From NCBI RefSeq assembly GCF_000380645.1, contig NZ_AQXZ01000014.1, positions 248,001 through 312,000 on the forward strand: a stretch of 64,000 nt of DNA. Direction: 5' to 3'. Below the pieces are notes generated by a model. It was not told where the DNA came from and ran no database searches. It saw only the letters and a program-made list of their open reading frames with translations. The translations under genes and the position numbers were made by a program. Origin of the DNA: Smaragdicoccus niigatensis DSM 44881 = NBRC 103563. GTDB taxonomy: Bacteria; Actinomycetota; Actinomycetes; Mycobacteriales; Mycobacteriaceae. Positions 52,011 to 61,377 of this stretch are shown one piece after another. Positions within the stretch are counted from its first letter, which is position 1, and each line of letters starts with the position of its first letter.

Positions 52011-53198
52011 ATGTCCTACGACTTCTGCGTCATCGGCGGCGGCATCGTCGGGTTGGCGGTTGCACACCGCCTCTTGTCCGAGCGCCCGGGGGCATCGCTC
52101 GTCGTGCTGGAGAAGGAAAACGCGCTCGCGGTTCACCAGACCGGCCACAACAGCGGGGTCATCCACTCTGGCATCTACTACGAGCCGGGCAGTATGAAGG
52201 CCCGGTTCTGCCGCGAAGGTGCCGCGGCGACAAAGGAATTCGCGAAGGAACACGGCATCGCGCTCGATGTCCGCGGCAAGCTGCTGGTCGCGACCGACGA
52301 GGCCGAGTACGCCCGGATGCTGCGGCTCGACGAACGGGCCCGCGTCAACGGCATTCGCGCCGAGCTCATTGATGCCGCGGAGCTGCGCAAACGTGAACCG
52401 AACGTGCGCGGGACCGGTGCACTCTTCATCCCGGACACCGGCATCGTCGACTATCCGGCGATCACTCGGAAGCTCGGGGAACTGGTCCAGGCGGCAGGCG
52501 GCGAGATCGTGCTCGGAACTGCGGTGACCGCCATTCGAGAGGCGTCCGATGGCGTCGAAATTCGTGCGGGCGATCGGGTGTGGACTGCGAGGCACTTGGT
52601 CGTGTGCGGCGGCCTGCAGGCAGACCGGCTGGCGAAGCTCGCCGGCGTCGACCCCGGCTGTCAGATCGTGCCGTTCCGCGGCGAGTACTACCAATTGCCC
52701 ACTGCGAGATCGGGTCTCGTCCACCACCTCATCTATCCGATCCCGGACCCAGCCCTGCCGTTCCTCGGCGTTCACCTCAACCCGACGATCGACGGAAGCC
52801 TCACCGTCGGACCGAACGCGGTGCTCGGACTCGCGCGCGAGGGCTACCGGAAATGGAGCTTCAATCGGCGGGACTTCGGCGAGATGGCGCGCTTCCGCGG
52901 CAATTACCGAATGGGTAGACAACACGTCCGGACCGGCGTCCGGGAGCTGCGGAACTCGGCGTTCAAGCGCGGCTACCTGGCTGAATGCCGCAAATACTGC
53001 CCGTCACTCGAGCTGTCCGACCTGCAGCCGCGTCCCGCCGGAATTCGCGCGCAGGCGGTTTTGAAGGACGGCACCCTCGTGCACGACTTCATGCTGGTCA
53101 GGACCGTTCGGATGCTCCACGTCCTCAATGCGCCGTCGCCCGCCGCGACTTCTGCGTTGCCGATTTCGCGCCACGTCGTCGCGGAGTTACTGGGCTGA
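52011..53198 (+). CDS. lhgO: L-2-hydroxyglutarate oxidase
   Basis: 395 aa FAD enzyme (DAO family) oxidising L-2-hydroxyglutarate to 2-oxoglutarate, repairing a by-product of malate dehydrogenase or part of glutarate catabolism. Seen: FCVIGGGIVGLAVAHRLL, VHQTGHNSGVIHSGIYYEPG (family hallmark), IVPFRGEYYQL, FLGVHLNPTIDG, GPNAVLGLAREGY. ATG 52011 preferred over 52002 since MSYDFCVIGGG is the usual start. Divergent from the Clp-N gene. RNase H follows 26 bases downstream. Confidence 0.92.
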   Translation: MSYDFCVIGGGIVGLAVAHRLLSERPGASLVVLEKENALAVHQTGHNSGVIHSGIYYEPGSMKARFCREGAAATKEFAKEHGIALDVRGKLLVATDEAEYARMLRLDERARVNGIRAELIDAAELRKREPNVRGTGALFIPDTGIVDYPAITRKLGELVQAAGGEIVLGTAVTAIREASDGVEIRAGDRVWTARHLVVCGGLQADRLAKLAGVDPGCQIVPFRGEYYQLPTARSGLVHHLIYPIPDPALPFLGVHLNPTIDGSLTVGPNAVLGLAREGYRKWSFNRRDFGEMARFRGNYRMGRQHVRTGVRELRNSAFKRGYLAECRKYCPSLELSDLQPRPAGIRAQAVLKDGTLVHDFMLVRTVRMLHVLNAPSPAATSALPISRHVVAELLG

Positions 53199-53224
53199 GA
53201 CCCGCCGCCCTTAGGCTGATCGAC

Positions 53225-53782
53225 GTGATCATCGTGAGCACCGACGGATCGTGTCTGAAGAACCCGGGCGGGGCGATCGGCTGGGCGTGGGTCAACCACA
53301 ACGGCCCTTCGGCCAGCGGCGGAGCGCCGGTCGGCACGAACCAGATCGCCGAACTGCGTGCAGTTCTCGAGGCGATTCGCGCCCATGGCGGAGACGAGCC
53401 GCTGCTCATCGAGAGCGACTCGCAGTATGCGATCAAGTGCGCTTCCGAGTGGATTCACGGCTGGAAGCGCAAGAACTGGCGTACCGCCGACGGCAAGCCG
53501 GTGAAGAACCTCGAACTCATCCAGGGGATCGACTCGGCGATCAACTCCCGCAAGGGTCCGGTCCGTTTCCGCTGGGTGCGCGGCCACGTCGGCAACTACT
53601 ACAACGAGCAGGCCGACCAGCTCGCCGGGGAAGCCGCACGTGCGGTCCGCGACGAGATCGTGGTCGAAGACGTTGTGGTCGAGGAACCGATCGTCATCGA
53701 ACCCCGAAAGACGCCCGTGCTGGTCGGTGCGCCCGCAGAAGAGATGGCTCTCTTCCCGGGCAACGACCTGACGCTTTTCTAG
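53225..53782 (+). CDS. rnhA: Ribonuclease HI family protein
   Basis: 185 aa. Catalytic acids visible: Asp in STDGSCLKNPGGAIGWAWV, Glu in IAELRAVLEAI, Asp in ESDSQYAIKC and the last Asp in GNYYNEQADQLAGEAAR. Cleaves RNA in RNA-DNA hybrids. GTG at 53225 chosen because VIIVSTDGS is the family start; the frame extends upstream only within lhgO. A 45-residue acidic C-terminal extension (VEDVVVEEPIVIE ...) is not part of the fold. Convergent with the crotonase gene. Confidence 0.9.
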   Translation: MIIVSTDGSCLKNPGGAIGWAWVNHNGPSASGGAPVGTNQIAELRAVLEAIRAHGGDEPLLIESDSQYAIKCASEWIHGWKRKNWRTADGKPVKNLELIQGIDSAINSRKGPVRFRWVRGHVGNYYNEQADQLAGEAARAVRDEIVVEDVVVEEPIVIEPRKTPVLVGAPAEEMALFPGNDLTLF

Positions 53783-53795
53783 AATCCGCGCTTGA

Positions 53796-54614
53796 TCACT
53801 CGCCCGTGAAGTTCGGGGTGCGCTTCTCGAATACTGCGCCGATGGCTTCGAGCAAGTCCTTCGACGCGAAGAAGGCCGCGTTCCAGGCGGCGACGTAGTT
53901 CAGGCCGTCGGCAACGGCGCCCGCGCGCTGCCGGTGGAGAACGTCCTTGACGCCTTGCACAGTCAGGGGAGCGTTTGCGGCGATCTCTCGAGCCGTCGCG
54001 TGCGCCGCTTCGAGGCACTCTTCAGGGGTCGCGAACACGTCGTTGACGAGCCCGATCTTCTCCGCGCGAGCACTGTCGATGTCTTTACCGGTGAGCGCGA
54101 GCTCGCGCATGTGCCCGTCCCCGATGATCGCGGGGAGGCGCTGGAGGGAACCGATGTCGGCGACGATGGCGATCTTCGCCTCGCGCACGCTGAACTTCGC
54201 GTCGGCGCTGGCGTACCGGATGTCGACGGCGGCGATGAGGTCGACGCCGCCGCCGATGCACCAGCCCTGGACCGCCGCGATAGTCGGCTTCCGGCATTCG
54301 GCTACCGCGGTCACCGAGCCCTGCCACCGCTTGACCATGTCGTGGAATTCGGTCCGTGGGCCGGCGAGGGCGTTCTCGCTGCCGACGAGCGGCGCGATGA
54401 ATCCGGCGGCCGCCTTGAGGTCGAGGCCGACGGAGAAGTGTGCGCCGGAGCCGGCGAGGACGACCGCCCGGACTTCCGGGTCCCGGTCCAACTGACGGAA
54501 GATCTGCGGCAACTCGTCCCAGAAATCGGGACCCATCGCATTGCCCTTACCCGGGCCGGTCAAAGTCACCTGTGCGACGTGATCCTTGGTCTCAACTGTG
54601 AATGCTTTCCACAT
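53796..54614 (-). CDS. Enoyl-CoA hydratase/isomerase (crotonase) family
   Basis: 272 aa. Oxyanion-hole motifs: AGSGAHFSVGLDLKA and AAVQGWCIGGGVDLIAAVDI; catalytic-acid region IAIVADIGSLQRLP. D-x-G at this place (VADIGSL) is the pattern of delta3,5-delta2,4-dienoyl-CoA isomerases. ATG 54614 with GAGGGG nine bases upstream. Probably fatty-acid or steroid side-chain degradation. It follows, on the same strand, the Mce-associated genes but is separated from them by a strong terminator. Confidence 0.9.
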   Translation of the reverse strand: MWKAFTVETKDHVAQVTLTGPGKGNAMGPDFWDELPQIFRQLDRDPEVRAVVLAGSGAHFSVGLDLKAAAGFIAPLVGSENALAGPRTEFHDMVKRWQGSVTAVAECRKPTIAAVQGWCIGGGVDLIAAVDIRYASADAKFSVREAKIAIVADIGSLQRLPAIIGDGHMRELALTGKDIDSARAEKIGLVNDVFATPEECLEAAHATAREIAANAPLTVQGVKDVLHRQRAGAVADGLNYVAAWNAAFFASKDLLEAIGAVFEKRTPNFTGE

Positions 54615-54738
54615 CCGAATTCCCCTCGCCGGTGAGCACTGGCCGCCAGCATATCCAGCCAGCCACAGCGAGTTCACGAACAGACATCAGAGCGCTTCGA
54701 GGCGAAACGCGGGGCCCACGAGACCCGAAAAACAAGAT

Positions 54739-54786
54739 GGCACCCTCAGGCAGGAGAGACCGGCGAGTCGACTGCCTGAGGGTGCC
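54739..54786 (-). terminator. Terminator after the Mce-associated genes
   Basis: GGCACCCTCAGGCAG (54739-54753) and CTGCCTGAGGGTGCC (54772-54786): perfect 15-base stem, 18-base loop. Reading the minus strand, it is followed by CTTGTTTTTC, so it is a rho-independent terminator for the genes at 54808-56545 and separates them from the crotonase. Confidence 0.85.
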
Positions 54787-54807
54787 AAGTTTGTGGCGGT
54801 TACCCGC

Positions 54808-55374
54808 TTACTTCACCAAAGGACCGTCCACCTTGGTGACCATCCACTTGCCGTCCTGCTTCTCGACCGTCGCGACGACCGAGAGCGTGGTGTCCATGGA
54901 ACTGCCGCCCGTGGCGATCGACATGATGGACTGGCTGATGCCGATGACGATCCGCAGGTGTCCGGTCGAGGTGTCGACGCCGCAGCTGGTGCCCGTCGCC
55001 CGCGACGAGACCTCACCCTGCTTGAGCCAGTTGCCGAGTTCGCTCTGTCCCTTGAGGAACTGCGACTTGAAGTCGCCCGAAGCGCGCGACAGGACCTTCG
55101 CGTAGTAGTCGTTAAGGTTTCGGTAGTTGTACGTCGCCAGGATCGGGGCATAGGCGCAGATCTCGTTGCGCGCTTCCTGCTGCGCAGAAAGCTCGGACTG
55201 CGCCTTGCCGCCGAGAACCGGCAGCGGGACGAACATACCCACGATGAGGCCCACGATCAGCACGACCGAGACTGCGAGCGGCGTCCAGAACAGCCAGCGC
55301 CGATCCTTCGGCTGGGCGTTGGCGGTTGCGGGTGCTGCTTCTTCGAGTGTGTCTATGTCATCGGTGAGGGTCAT
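54808..55374 (-). CDS. Mce-associated membrane protein 3
   Basis: 188 aa. One N-terminal helix (about 28-50: WLFWTPLAVSVVLIVGLIVG), then an extracytoplasmic domain with RNLNDYYAKVLSRASGDFKS and a final DGKWMVTKVDGPLVK, the NTF2-like fold of Mas/Mam proteins linked to mce operons. Thought to stabilise the Mce transporter. ATG 55374, 16 bases after the previous gene's stop. Closed by the 54739-54786 terminator. Confidence 0.85.
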   Translation of the reverse strand: MTLTDDIDTLEEAAPATANAQPKDRRWLFWTPLAVSVVLIVGLIVGMFVPLPVLGGKAQSELSAQQEARNEICAYAPILATYNYRNLNDYYAKVLSRASGDFKSQFLKGQSELGNWLKQGEVSSRATGTSCGVDTSTGHLRIVIGISQSIMSIATGGSSMDTTLSVVATVEKQDGKWMVTKVDGPLVK

Positions 55375-55390
55375 TCCCCGTCCTCTCGGG

Positions 55391-55942
55391 TCAGTCGAAC
55401 ATTGGAGCGTTGAGCTTGGTGCAGAGCCACGTACCGTCGTGCAGTTCCATCTCGGCGACCATCGCAACCTGGGCGGGTCGCGGTGCGGCATCGGCGGAGG
55501 TCTTGAGGCTCTGCGCGACGGCGACGACAACCGTCGCGGTCGTCCCGTCCGACTCGACGAGGCCGCATTCGGTGTCGCCGGCTCCGGACACCATCTGCGA
55601 TCGAGTCAGGACGTCCCGCATACGGTCGGCGGTGTCGGAGAAGTCCTTCTTCCACTCGCCGGTCGCGCCGTCGAGGATCTTCTTGAAGAACGGATCCAGG
55701 TTCCGGTAGTCGAAGGTGACGATCTCCGGCACGTAGTAGCAAGCCGCCCGACGTGCCTGTTCGCCGGCCGCCGCACGACTCTGTGCGGCGGACTTCGACT
55801 GGTTCTGCACGAAGAAGTACACCGCTGCGATAGTCACGACTGCCAACAGCACGGCGAGCAACGCGGTGACCGGGTGGCCATCGCGTGCGGGCTCGGGCGC
55901 CGGCGCGGGCCGGCGTCGCTGGAGGGTCGCGGACTTGGTCAT
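55391..55942 (-). CDS. Mce-associated membrane protein 2
   Basis: 183 aa. Arg/Pro-rich cytoplasmic start, one helix (about 24-46), then the extracytoplasmic Mas domain: FDYRNLDPFFKKILDGATGE at about 75, conserved Cys in TECGL, end GTWLCTKLNAPMF. Paralogue of its two neighbours, with 12- and 16-base spacing in one operon. Confidence 0.85.
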   Translation of the reverse strand: MTKSATLQRRRPAPAPEPARDGHPVTALLAVLLAVVTIAAVYFFVQNQSKSAAQSRAAAGEQARRAACYYVPEIVTFDYRNLDPFFKKILDGATGEWKKDFSDTADRMRDVLTRSQMVSGAGDTECGLVESDGTTATVVVAVAQSLKTSADAAPRPAQVAMVAEMELHDGTWLCTKLNAPMFD

Positions 55943-55954
55943 GAAAAGGTGCCG

Positions 55955-56545
55955 CTACTTCGTCAGGAACGGCACGTCGACCTTGCTGCAGAGCCACTTG
56001 CCGTCGATGAGTGACATCGTCGCGACAACGCCGACCTGCTTCGGAACCATCTGACCCTGGGTCCCCACACTGCCCGAGCGGACCGACATCACGACCACGA
56101 CATCGACCTGGTCAGTCGTGCCGCCGCGAACGCCGCACTGCGCGTCATCGACGTGCGACGTGGCCTTGGCCTGCACGAGGGTGTTCCGTAGCTCCTGGAA
56201 CGCGGCCGTCGCTGCGAATTCCTTCTTGGCTTCCCCGGTCGCGCCGTTGATGAGGTCCTTGAAGAACGGGTCTAGGTTCTTGGAGTCGTAATTCTCGAGC
56301 TTGGGTGCATAGGCACAAGCCGCCTTCTGCGCTGCGCTGTACGCGTCACGAAGGTTTGAATCCTGGTTCCAGAAGAACAGGGATGTGCCGGCCACACCCA
56401 GTGAGGCGAGGACAACGGTGCTCGCACCGCCGAACGCCGCCCACTGCCTGCGGGACCAATCGGGCAGAGTCGGCCGAGGCAGCGAGATCTTCCGCTTGGC
56501 CTTCTTACCTGCCTCGTCGGCCTTTGTGTCGAGTGTCGCAGTCAT
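55955..56545 (-). CDS. Mce-associated membrane protein 1
   Basis: 196 aa. Lys/Arg-rich start, helix (about 37-60: GASTVVLASLGVAGTSLFFW), then YDSKNLDPFFKDLINGATGE, AQCGV, and end GKWLCSKVDVPFLTK. First gene of the three-gene Mce-associated set, about 207 bases downstream of mceF across a strong terminator, so it has its own promoter or relies on read-through. Confidence 0.85.
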   Translation of the reverse strand: MTATLDTKADEAGKKAKRKISLPRPTLPDWSRRQWAAFGGASTVVLASLGVAGTSLFFWNQDSNLRDAYSAAQKAACAYAPKLENYDSKNLDPFFKDLINGATGEAKKEFAATAAFQELRNTLVQAKATSHVDDAQCGVRGGTTDQVDVVVVMSVRSGSVGTQGQMVPKQVGVVATMSLIDGKWLCSKVDVPFLTK

Positions 56546-56712
56546 CAGTTCACCTCGATTTTTGGAGCGCCCAAGAGGGCATCTGCGCTGATGCTGCCAG
56601 CCCGAACGGTGTTCGACATCACACCAGGTCGTTTAGTTAGGAAACGGTGCTCAAGCTGTGGGCAGGCCGAGACCTGAGTACGAACGTGCAGGAAAACATG
56701 CCCGAAAACGCA

Positions 56713-56744
56713 GAACGCCCCGCCGGATAACCGGCGGGGCGTTC
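56713..56744 (-). terminator. Terminator after mceF
   Basis: GAACGCCCCGCCGG-ATAA-CCGGCGGGGCGTTC: perfect 14-base stem, four-base loop, nine bases after the mceF stop. On the minus strand TGCGTTTTCG and a later TTTT follow. Ends the mceA-F transcript. Confidence 0.85.
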
Positions 56745-56751
56745 GTGCCTT

Positions 56752-58155
56752 CTAGTGGGGCGGCCCGGAACCTGAGTGCTTGTCCGGCTCGATGAGCGGG
56801 ATCGGCGCCAAGAAGGCCTCCGGGTTCTCCACGGCTCCGCCAGGAGGCAGAGCGCGGTAGTCGAACGGGGGCAGATCCTTCGGCACGTTCGGGTGCCACG
56901 ACACGGATGTCAATGGCGTGAGCTTCCAGTTCGGGTCGTACTGGGTCAGCTTCTTCGGGTCTTCCCAACCCGTCGTGCCGTGCTCGTAGCCGTTCGGCGT
57001 GATGCCGGGCGGCGGGCCGGACGTGTTGTCGGGTCCGGGCGGTCGTGGTGCGTTCGCCGCACCGCGGACCTGCGTCGCCGGCATGTTCGGCTCGAGGCAG
57101 TAGTTGTACAGCGGCACCCGTGGATCCTGCGGGATCTTCGGGTCACGCGGCTGGACGTAGTACTCACAGTTCGGCCGGATCCAGATGTCACCCATGACGT
57201 GGAAGTCAAAACGACCCGGAGGACCGGCGATGGTCTGGTGCCACGGAATCTGCAGGCGCTGGCCGGCGAAGGCCATGGCGGGGAACAGGGCGCGGAAGGC
57301 CGGTGCTCGGACCGTCGCCGCTTTCATGATTCGCGCGAACGTGTGGGTGAACTCGGTTGCCGGGTCGGCGATGTCGTTGACCGTGTCACCGAGAGAGGTG
57401 GTCTCACCGGGTGCGTTGTCGAGGAACTTTCGCAACTCGGCGTTTGCCTTCGTCAGGTTGTCGAAGATGGTCTGCGAGTTTGCCGCCAGCGTTCCCAGGT
57501 CGGGCTGCGCCAGAGAGGTTGTGCCCAGGATGACCTTGAGGTTGTCGATGAGCCCCTTCGTCTGCGGAAGCAGGCCGTCGAAGCCGGCGATGGCGATCGA
57601 GGTACCCGACACCACGGTGTGGAGTGGGGCTGAGCCGTCCTTGAAGGCCTTGTCGAGCTCGCTGACGATCGTGTCGAAGCGGTCCGGCGGGATCTGGCTC
57701 ACCAGGTTCGTCAGGTTGTCGAGAACCGATGACAACGGCTGCGGCGTCTTGACGTTCGTCCCGTAATCGATATGCGCGCCGTCGGTGAGGTACGGTCCGC
57801 TGTCGGTCTTCGGCTTGAAGTCGATGTACTGCTCGCCGGCCGCCGAAAGTGCCTGGACCGAGACATCGACATCCTTGGGGATGTTGTAGTTCTTGTTGAT
57901 CTCGACTTCGGCCTGAACACCGGTCGGCGTGATCTTGAGATCCTTGACCTGACCGACGCGGAGACCGCGGTAGGTGACGTCGTTACCCGGCTGCAGACCG
58001 CCTGATCGGTTGAGGTCGACCGACACGGTGTTGAACCGCTCCAGCGGGTTGATGCGCATGATCGCCACCAACAGGTAGCCGGCGCCGACCACGAGCAGCA
58101 GGACGAGACCGAGGTTGGCGAGCATAACCTTTCGACCGAGCAAATTCTTGATCAT
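56752..58155 (-). CDS. mceF: Mce family protein F
   Basis: 467 aa. One N-terminal helix (about 10-33), MlaD/MCE domain (about 40-115: NRSGGLQPGNDVTYRGLRVG), coiled-coil needle region (about 150-290) and a long Pro-rich C-terminal tail (PPGPDNTSGPPPG). Substrate-binding subunit of a lipid or steroid importer that forms a hexamer with MceA-E. Overlaps mceE by four bases. Last gene of the operon. Confidence 0.92.
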   Translation of the reverse strand: MIKNLLGRKVMLANLGLVLLLVVGAGYLLVAIMRINPLERFNTVSVDLNRSGGLQPGNDVTYRGLRVGQVKDLKITPTGVQAEVEINKNYNIPKDVDVSVQALSAAGEQYIDFKPKTDSGPYLTDGAHIDYGTNVKTPQPLSSVLDNLTNLVSQIPPDRFDTIVSELDKAFKDGSAPLHTVVSGTSIAIAGFDGLLPQTKGLIDNLKVILGTTSLAQPDLGTLAANSQTIFDNLTKANAELRKFLDNAPGETTSLGDTVNDIADPATEFTHTFARIMKAATVRAPAFRALFPAMAFAGQRLQIPWHQTIAGPPGRFDFHVMGDIWIRPNCEYYVQPRDPKIPQDPRVPLYNYCLEPNMPATQVRGAANAPRPPGPDNTSGPPPGITPNGYEHGTTGWEDPKKLTQYDPNWKLTPLTSVSWHPNVPKDLPPFDYRALPPGGAVENPEAFLAPIPLIEPDKHSGSGPPH

Positions 58156-59237
58156 CGGTTGCTCCCTGCGAACTTGGCGTATGCCTTCTGCAGCATGTAC
58201 GTCATGCTGATGACCAGGAGGTTCACGTCACCCAGAGTCGGCAAGCGGCTTCCGGTGTCGTAGAGGACACCGATTGACAGCGCCCCAAGGACAAGGTCGG
58301 TGCCGACCGCGCTGCTCTCGGTGTTGACGCGGATCCGCGGCTCCAAGGCGTGGATCTTGTCCGCGAGCCCCGCGAGGTGATCGTCCCAGACGTTGACCGC
58401 TGTCGTGATCTTGTCGGTGCTCTGCAACAGGACGTTCATCGCACCGGTGCTGGTCGCCGAGAAGTCGCCCAGAGCGTCGAAAGCCTGCGCCGTCGAGCGG
58501 ACCGCGTTCCCGAGGTTCTGGTTGTTCGTCGCCAGGACGCTGATCGTGCCCGGAAGAGAGTCGGCAACATCGCCGAGCTTCTTCTTGTTGTTGTTCAGCG
58601 TGTTCATGAGCTCGGTCGTCTGATTGAGTGTGCCGTCGAGGGACTCGGTGCGCCCGTTGATCGTGGTGATCATCGAGGTCAGCCGGTTCAAGGTATCGAC
58701 CAGAGTCTGGTCTTTGCCGGCCACGGCCGAGCTGATCTGGTTCAGGACGTCCACCGCGCGCGTCAACGCGCCACCGTTGATGAGGATGCTCGCTTGCGAC
58801 AGCAGTTCCTCGACGGTCGCCGCCGCCTTGGTGTGCGTGTTGTCCAGCCTGCCACCGTCCTTGATGGGCGGTCCGGCTTGATCCGCCGGCGGCAGGGTCA
58901 GCGAAATGAAGACGTCACCGAGTGGAGTTGCCTGGCGAAGTTCCGCCGTCGTTCCCTCGGGCAGGATGACTTCCTTCTTGATCTTCATCTCGACTGAGGC
59001 CTTGTAGTTCTTGGTCGAGATGTTTTCGACGGACCCGATGTCGGCACCACCGGACTTGACCTTTGCGTCAGTCGGCAGATTGAGTGCGTTGTCGAAGTCA
59101 GCCGTGATCGTATAGCCCTCGCCCGCCGGATTCGGCTTCGGCATCGGGAGATCGGAAACGCTGAGACCACAGCCGGCCACGGTCACGCTGGTCACGGCGA
59201 CCAGCGAAGTCATGATGAGCCCTTGCCTGAGTTTCAT
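58152..59237 (-). CDS. mceE: Mce family lipoprotein E
   Basis: 361 aa. Signal peptide with lipobox TVAGC (about 18-23), MCE domain (about 45-115: LPTDAKVKSGGADIGSVENI), then helical coiled coil with repeated NxTxxL-type heptads. MceE (LprK-type) anchors the Mce needle by a lipid. Four-base overlaps with mceD and mceF. Confidence 0.93.
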   Translation of the reverse strand: MKLRQGLIMTSLVAVTSVTVAGCGLSVSDLPMPKPNPAGEGYTITADFDNALNLPTDAKVKSGGADIGSVENISTKNYKASVEMKIKKEVILPEGTTAELRQATPLGDVFISLTLPPADQAGPPIKDGGRLDNTHTKAAATVEELLSQASILINGGALTRAVDVLNQISSAVAGKDQTLVDTLNRLTSMITTINGRTESLDGTLNQTTELMNTLNNNKKKLGDVADSLPGTISVLATNNQNLGNAVRSTAQAFDALGDFSATSTGAMNVLLQSTDKITTAVNVWDDHLAGLADKIHALEPRIRVNTESSAVGTDLVLGALSIGVLYDTGSRLPTLGDVNLLVISMTYMLQKAYAKFAGSNR

Positions 59238-60343
59238 TTGAGATTCACCACTCCCAGCATGGCCTCGGTGATACCGAAGTCCGGTCCAAAGTCCTTCAGG
59301 CGACCTGTGCGGCAGCCGTCGGCGTGCATCAGAATTCGCTGACAGAACACTGCGATGTGCTCACCGTCAAGGATTTCCTTGTCCAAGTTCAAGTGGATTC
59401 GGGTCGATCGGTCCTGGACGCTGACCGCGTTGCCGAGGTTCTGCATTGTCAACGGCAAGACGTCAATAGTCTCCGTGAGCTTCCGGGCGTTGTCCTGCAG
59501 CTGCTGGGACACCGAGGTCAGGTTGACCAGCGATTCCTTGAGCTGAGGACGGTGCGCCTCGAGCACGGTCGAGGTGTTCTTGAGGAACGCGTTGACCTGG
59601 TTGAGTGTGGCCTCAAGGCCGGGAGACTGCTCGGCGAGCAGGTTGGTGAGTTTTGTGAGGTTCTTGGACAGATCGCGGACCGACGAGTCGTTCTCGGCAA
59701 CGATCTGCGTCAACTCGTTGAGGTTGACGATGATGTTGCCGACCGCGTCCTTGTTGTCGATACCGACCTTCAGCGACTTCGACAAGTTGTCGATGATCTC
59801 GCGCAGATGATCGCCCTGTCCGTTCAGAACGTTGTAGGCGACTCGACCGGATAGCGGTCCGAGCTGGTCCTTTCCGGCCGTACCCTGCAGGTCCTTACCG
59901 ATTCGGTCCAAGGTGTTGAGGACCTCTTCAAGCTCGATCGGGGTTCGCGTCCGGCTGAGCGGAAGGTGTGCCCCCGGCTCGAGAGTCGGCCCGTCACCGC
60001 TGTACGCGGGGACGAGTTCGACATGCCGGTTCGTCACGATGCCGGGCGAAATAAGCGCTGCCATAGCGTCTTTCGGCAGCTTCACACTTTTGTCGACCGA
60101 GAATTCGACCCGGACGAACGTGCCCATCGGCGTGACCTTTTGGATCTCGCCGACCGGGACACCGAGAACGTCGACTTCGTTGCCCTCATACATGCCGGCA
60201 ACGTTGGAGAAGTCGGCGCTGTAAAGGTTCTGCCCGGTCAGCGCCGCATTTGCGGAGTCTGGGAGAGCCGAGCAGCTCGCGGCGGCCAGGCTGAGGACGC
60301 CGACTGCGGCGACCCGAGCGAGGGTGGTCAGTCTTGTATTCAT
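59234..60343 (-). CDS. mceD: Mce family protein D, also a lipoprotein
   Basis: 369 aa. Signal peptide with lipobox AAASC (about 19-23), MCE domain (about 40-110: AGMYEGNEVDVLGVPVGEIQ), then coiled coil, and a short Cys-containing end (VFCQRILMHADGC). Position fourth of six marks it as MceD; here it is lipidated like MceE. ATG 60343 overlaps mceC's TGA by one base (TGATG). Confidence 0.9.
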   Translation of the reverse strand: MNTRLTTLARVAAVGVLSLAAASCSALPDSANAALTGQNLYSADFSNVAGMYEGNEVDVLGVPVGEIQKVTPMGTFVRVEFSVDKSVKLPKDAMAALISPGIVTNRHVELVPAYSGDGPTLEPGAHLPLSRTRTPIELEEVLNTLDRIGKDLQGTAGKDQLGPLSGRVAYNVLNGQGDHLREIIDNLSKSLKVGIDNKDAVGNIIVNLNELTQIVAENDSSVRDLSKNLTKLTNLLAEQSPGLEATLNQVNAFLKNTSTVLEAHRPQLKESLVNLTSVSQQLQDNARKLTETIDVLPLTMQNLGNAVSVQDRSTRIHLNLDKEILDGEHIAVFCQRILMHADGCRTGRLKDFGPDFGITEAMLGVVNLK

Positions 60344-61377
60344 CAGCGGCACCCCGGAATCACGTTGACGGCACACAGCCAGTTGTCTGGGAACAGCCAA
60401 GGCGCGAACACCTCGATGTAGTTACCGTTTCCGGAGGCATTGGCGAGCTGGCGGAAGGTGACGGGGAAGATCTCGTACAGTCGCTCGAGGTTGTCCCGGT
60501 TTTTCGTCAGACCCTGGCCGAGCGTGTTGAGTTGGTCGATGAGACCACCGAACTGGTCGGCGTTGTCGATACCCATCTGCTGGAGCTGCGCGGACATCTG
60601 TGCGATGTTGTCCAGCAAATTCCTGATGAGCGTCTCGCGGTCTTCGATGGCCGTGAAGATCTCCTGGCCCTGCGTGACGATCGACAGCACGCTGTTGTGG
60701 TTCTCGCTCAGCAGCTGGCTCACCGAGTCTGTGTTCTTCAGCAGCTTGTCGAACTGTTCCTGCCGCTTGGCAACGACGTTTCCGATGACGCCGAGGGCGT
60801 CAAGCGAATTGATCAGATCCTGCGGGTTCTTGCCGAACTGGTGGTTCACCGCGTCGAGAGCCTCAGCAAGCTTCTTGGTGTCGATGTTCTCGAGTTTGTC
60901 GAACTGGTTCGGGTTGTTGGGGTCGAAGGAGTTCGGGTCCTGGTCGGTGCCGTACACGAGCTTGGCCAGCGAGAACGGAACTTCCGTGTTGCTGAGCTTG
61001 ATCCGGTCATCGGGGAGGCCTTTGCCGTTACCGGGCGTGAGGTCGATGAACTGCGTACCGAGGATCGTTGACAGCTTGATCACTGCCTTGGCGTCCGGAC
61101 CCAGCTCGACGTCCTTGTCCAGGTCCAAGGTCGCCACCACATGGTCGTTTTCCAGGGCCACGGACTTGACCGAACCGACGGTGATGCCGGCGGTCTTGAC
61201 CTTCTGGCCGGCTTTCATCCCGGCGGCCTGCTCGAACTCGGCCTTGACGCTGTTCTGCCCGATACCGGCGACCTTCCATGCCGACGAGCCGAGGATCAGC
61301 ACGCCGATCAGGATGACACCCGCTACACCGAGCCAGAACATTCTCTGGCCCTTGAAATCTGGTCTTGGGATTGCCAT
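60343..61377 (-). CDS. mceC: Mce family protein C
   Basis: 344 aa. N-terminal helix (about 12-32: MFWLGVAGVILIGVLILG), MCE domain (about 38-110: EQAAGMKAGQKVKTAGITVG), coiled coil. Ends with two Cys (NWLCAVNVIPGC). ATG 61377 overlaps mceB's stop by one base (TAATG). Third subunit of the Mce needle. Confidence 0.9.
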   Translation of the reverse strand: MAIPRPDFKGQRMFWLGVAGVILIGVLILGSSAWKVAGIGQNSVKAEFEQAAGMKAGQKVKTAGITVGSVKSVALENDHVVATLDLDKDVELGPDAKAVIKLSTILGTQFIDLTPGNGKGLPDDRIKLSNTEVPFSLAKLVYGTDQDPNSFDPNNPNQFDKLENIDTKKLAEALDAVNHQFGKNPQDLINSLDALGVIGNVVAKRQEQFDKLLKNTDSVSQLLSENHNSVLSIVTQGQEIFTAIEDRETLIRNLLDNIAQMSAQLQQMGIDNADQFGGLIDQLNTLGQGLTKNRDNLERLYEIFPVTFRQLANASGNGNYIEVFAPWLFPDNWLCAVNVIPGCR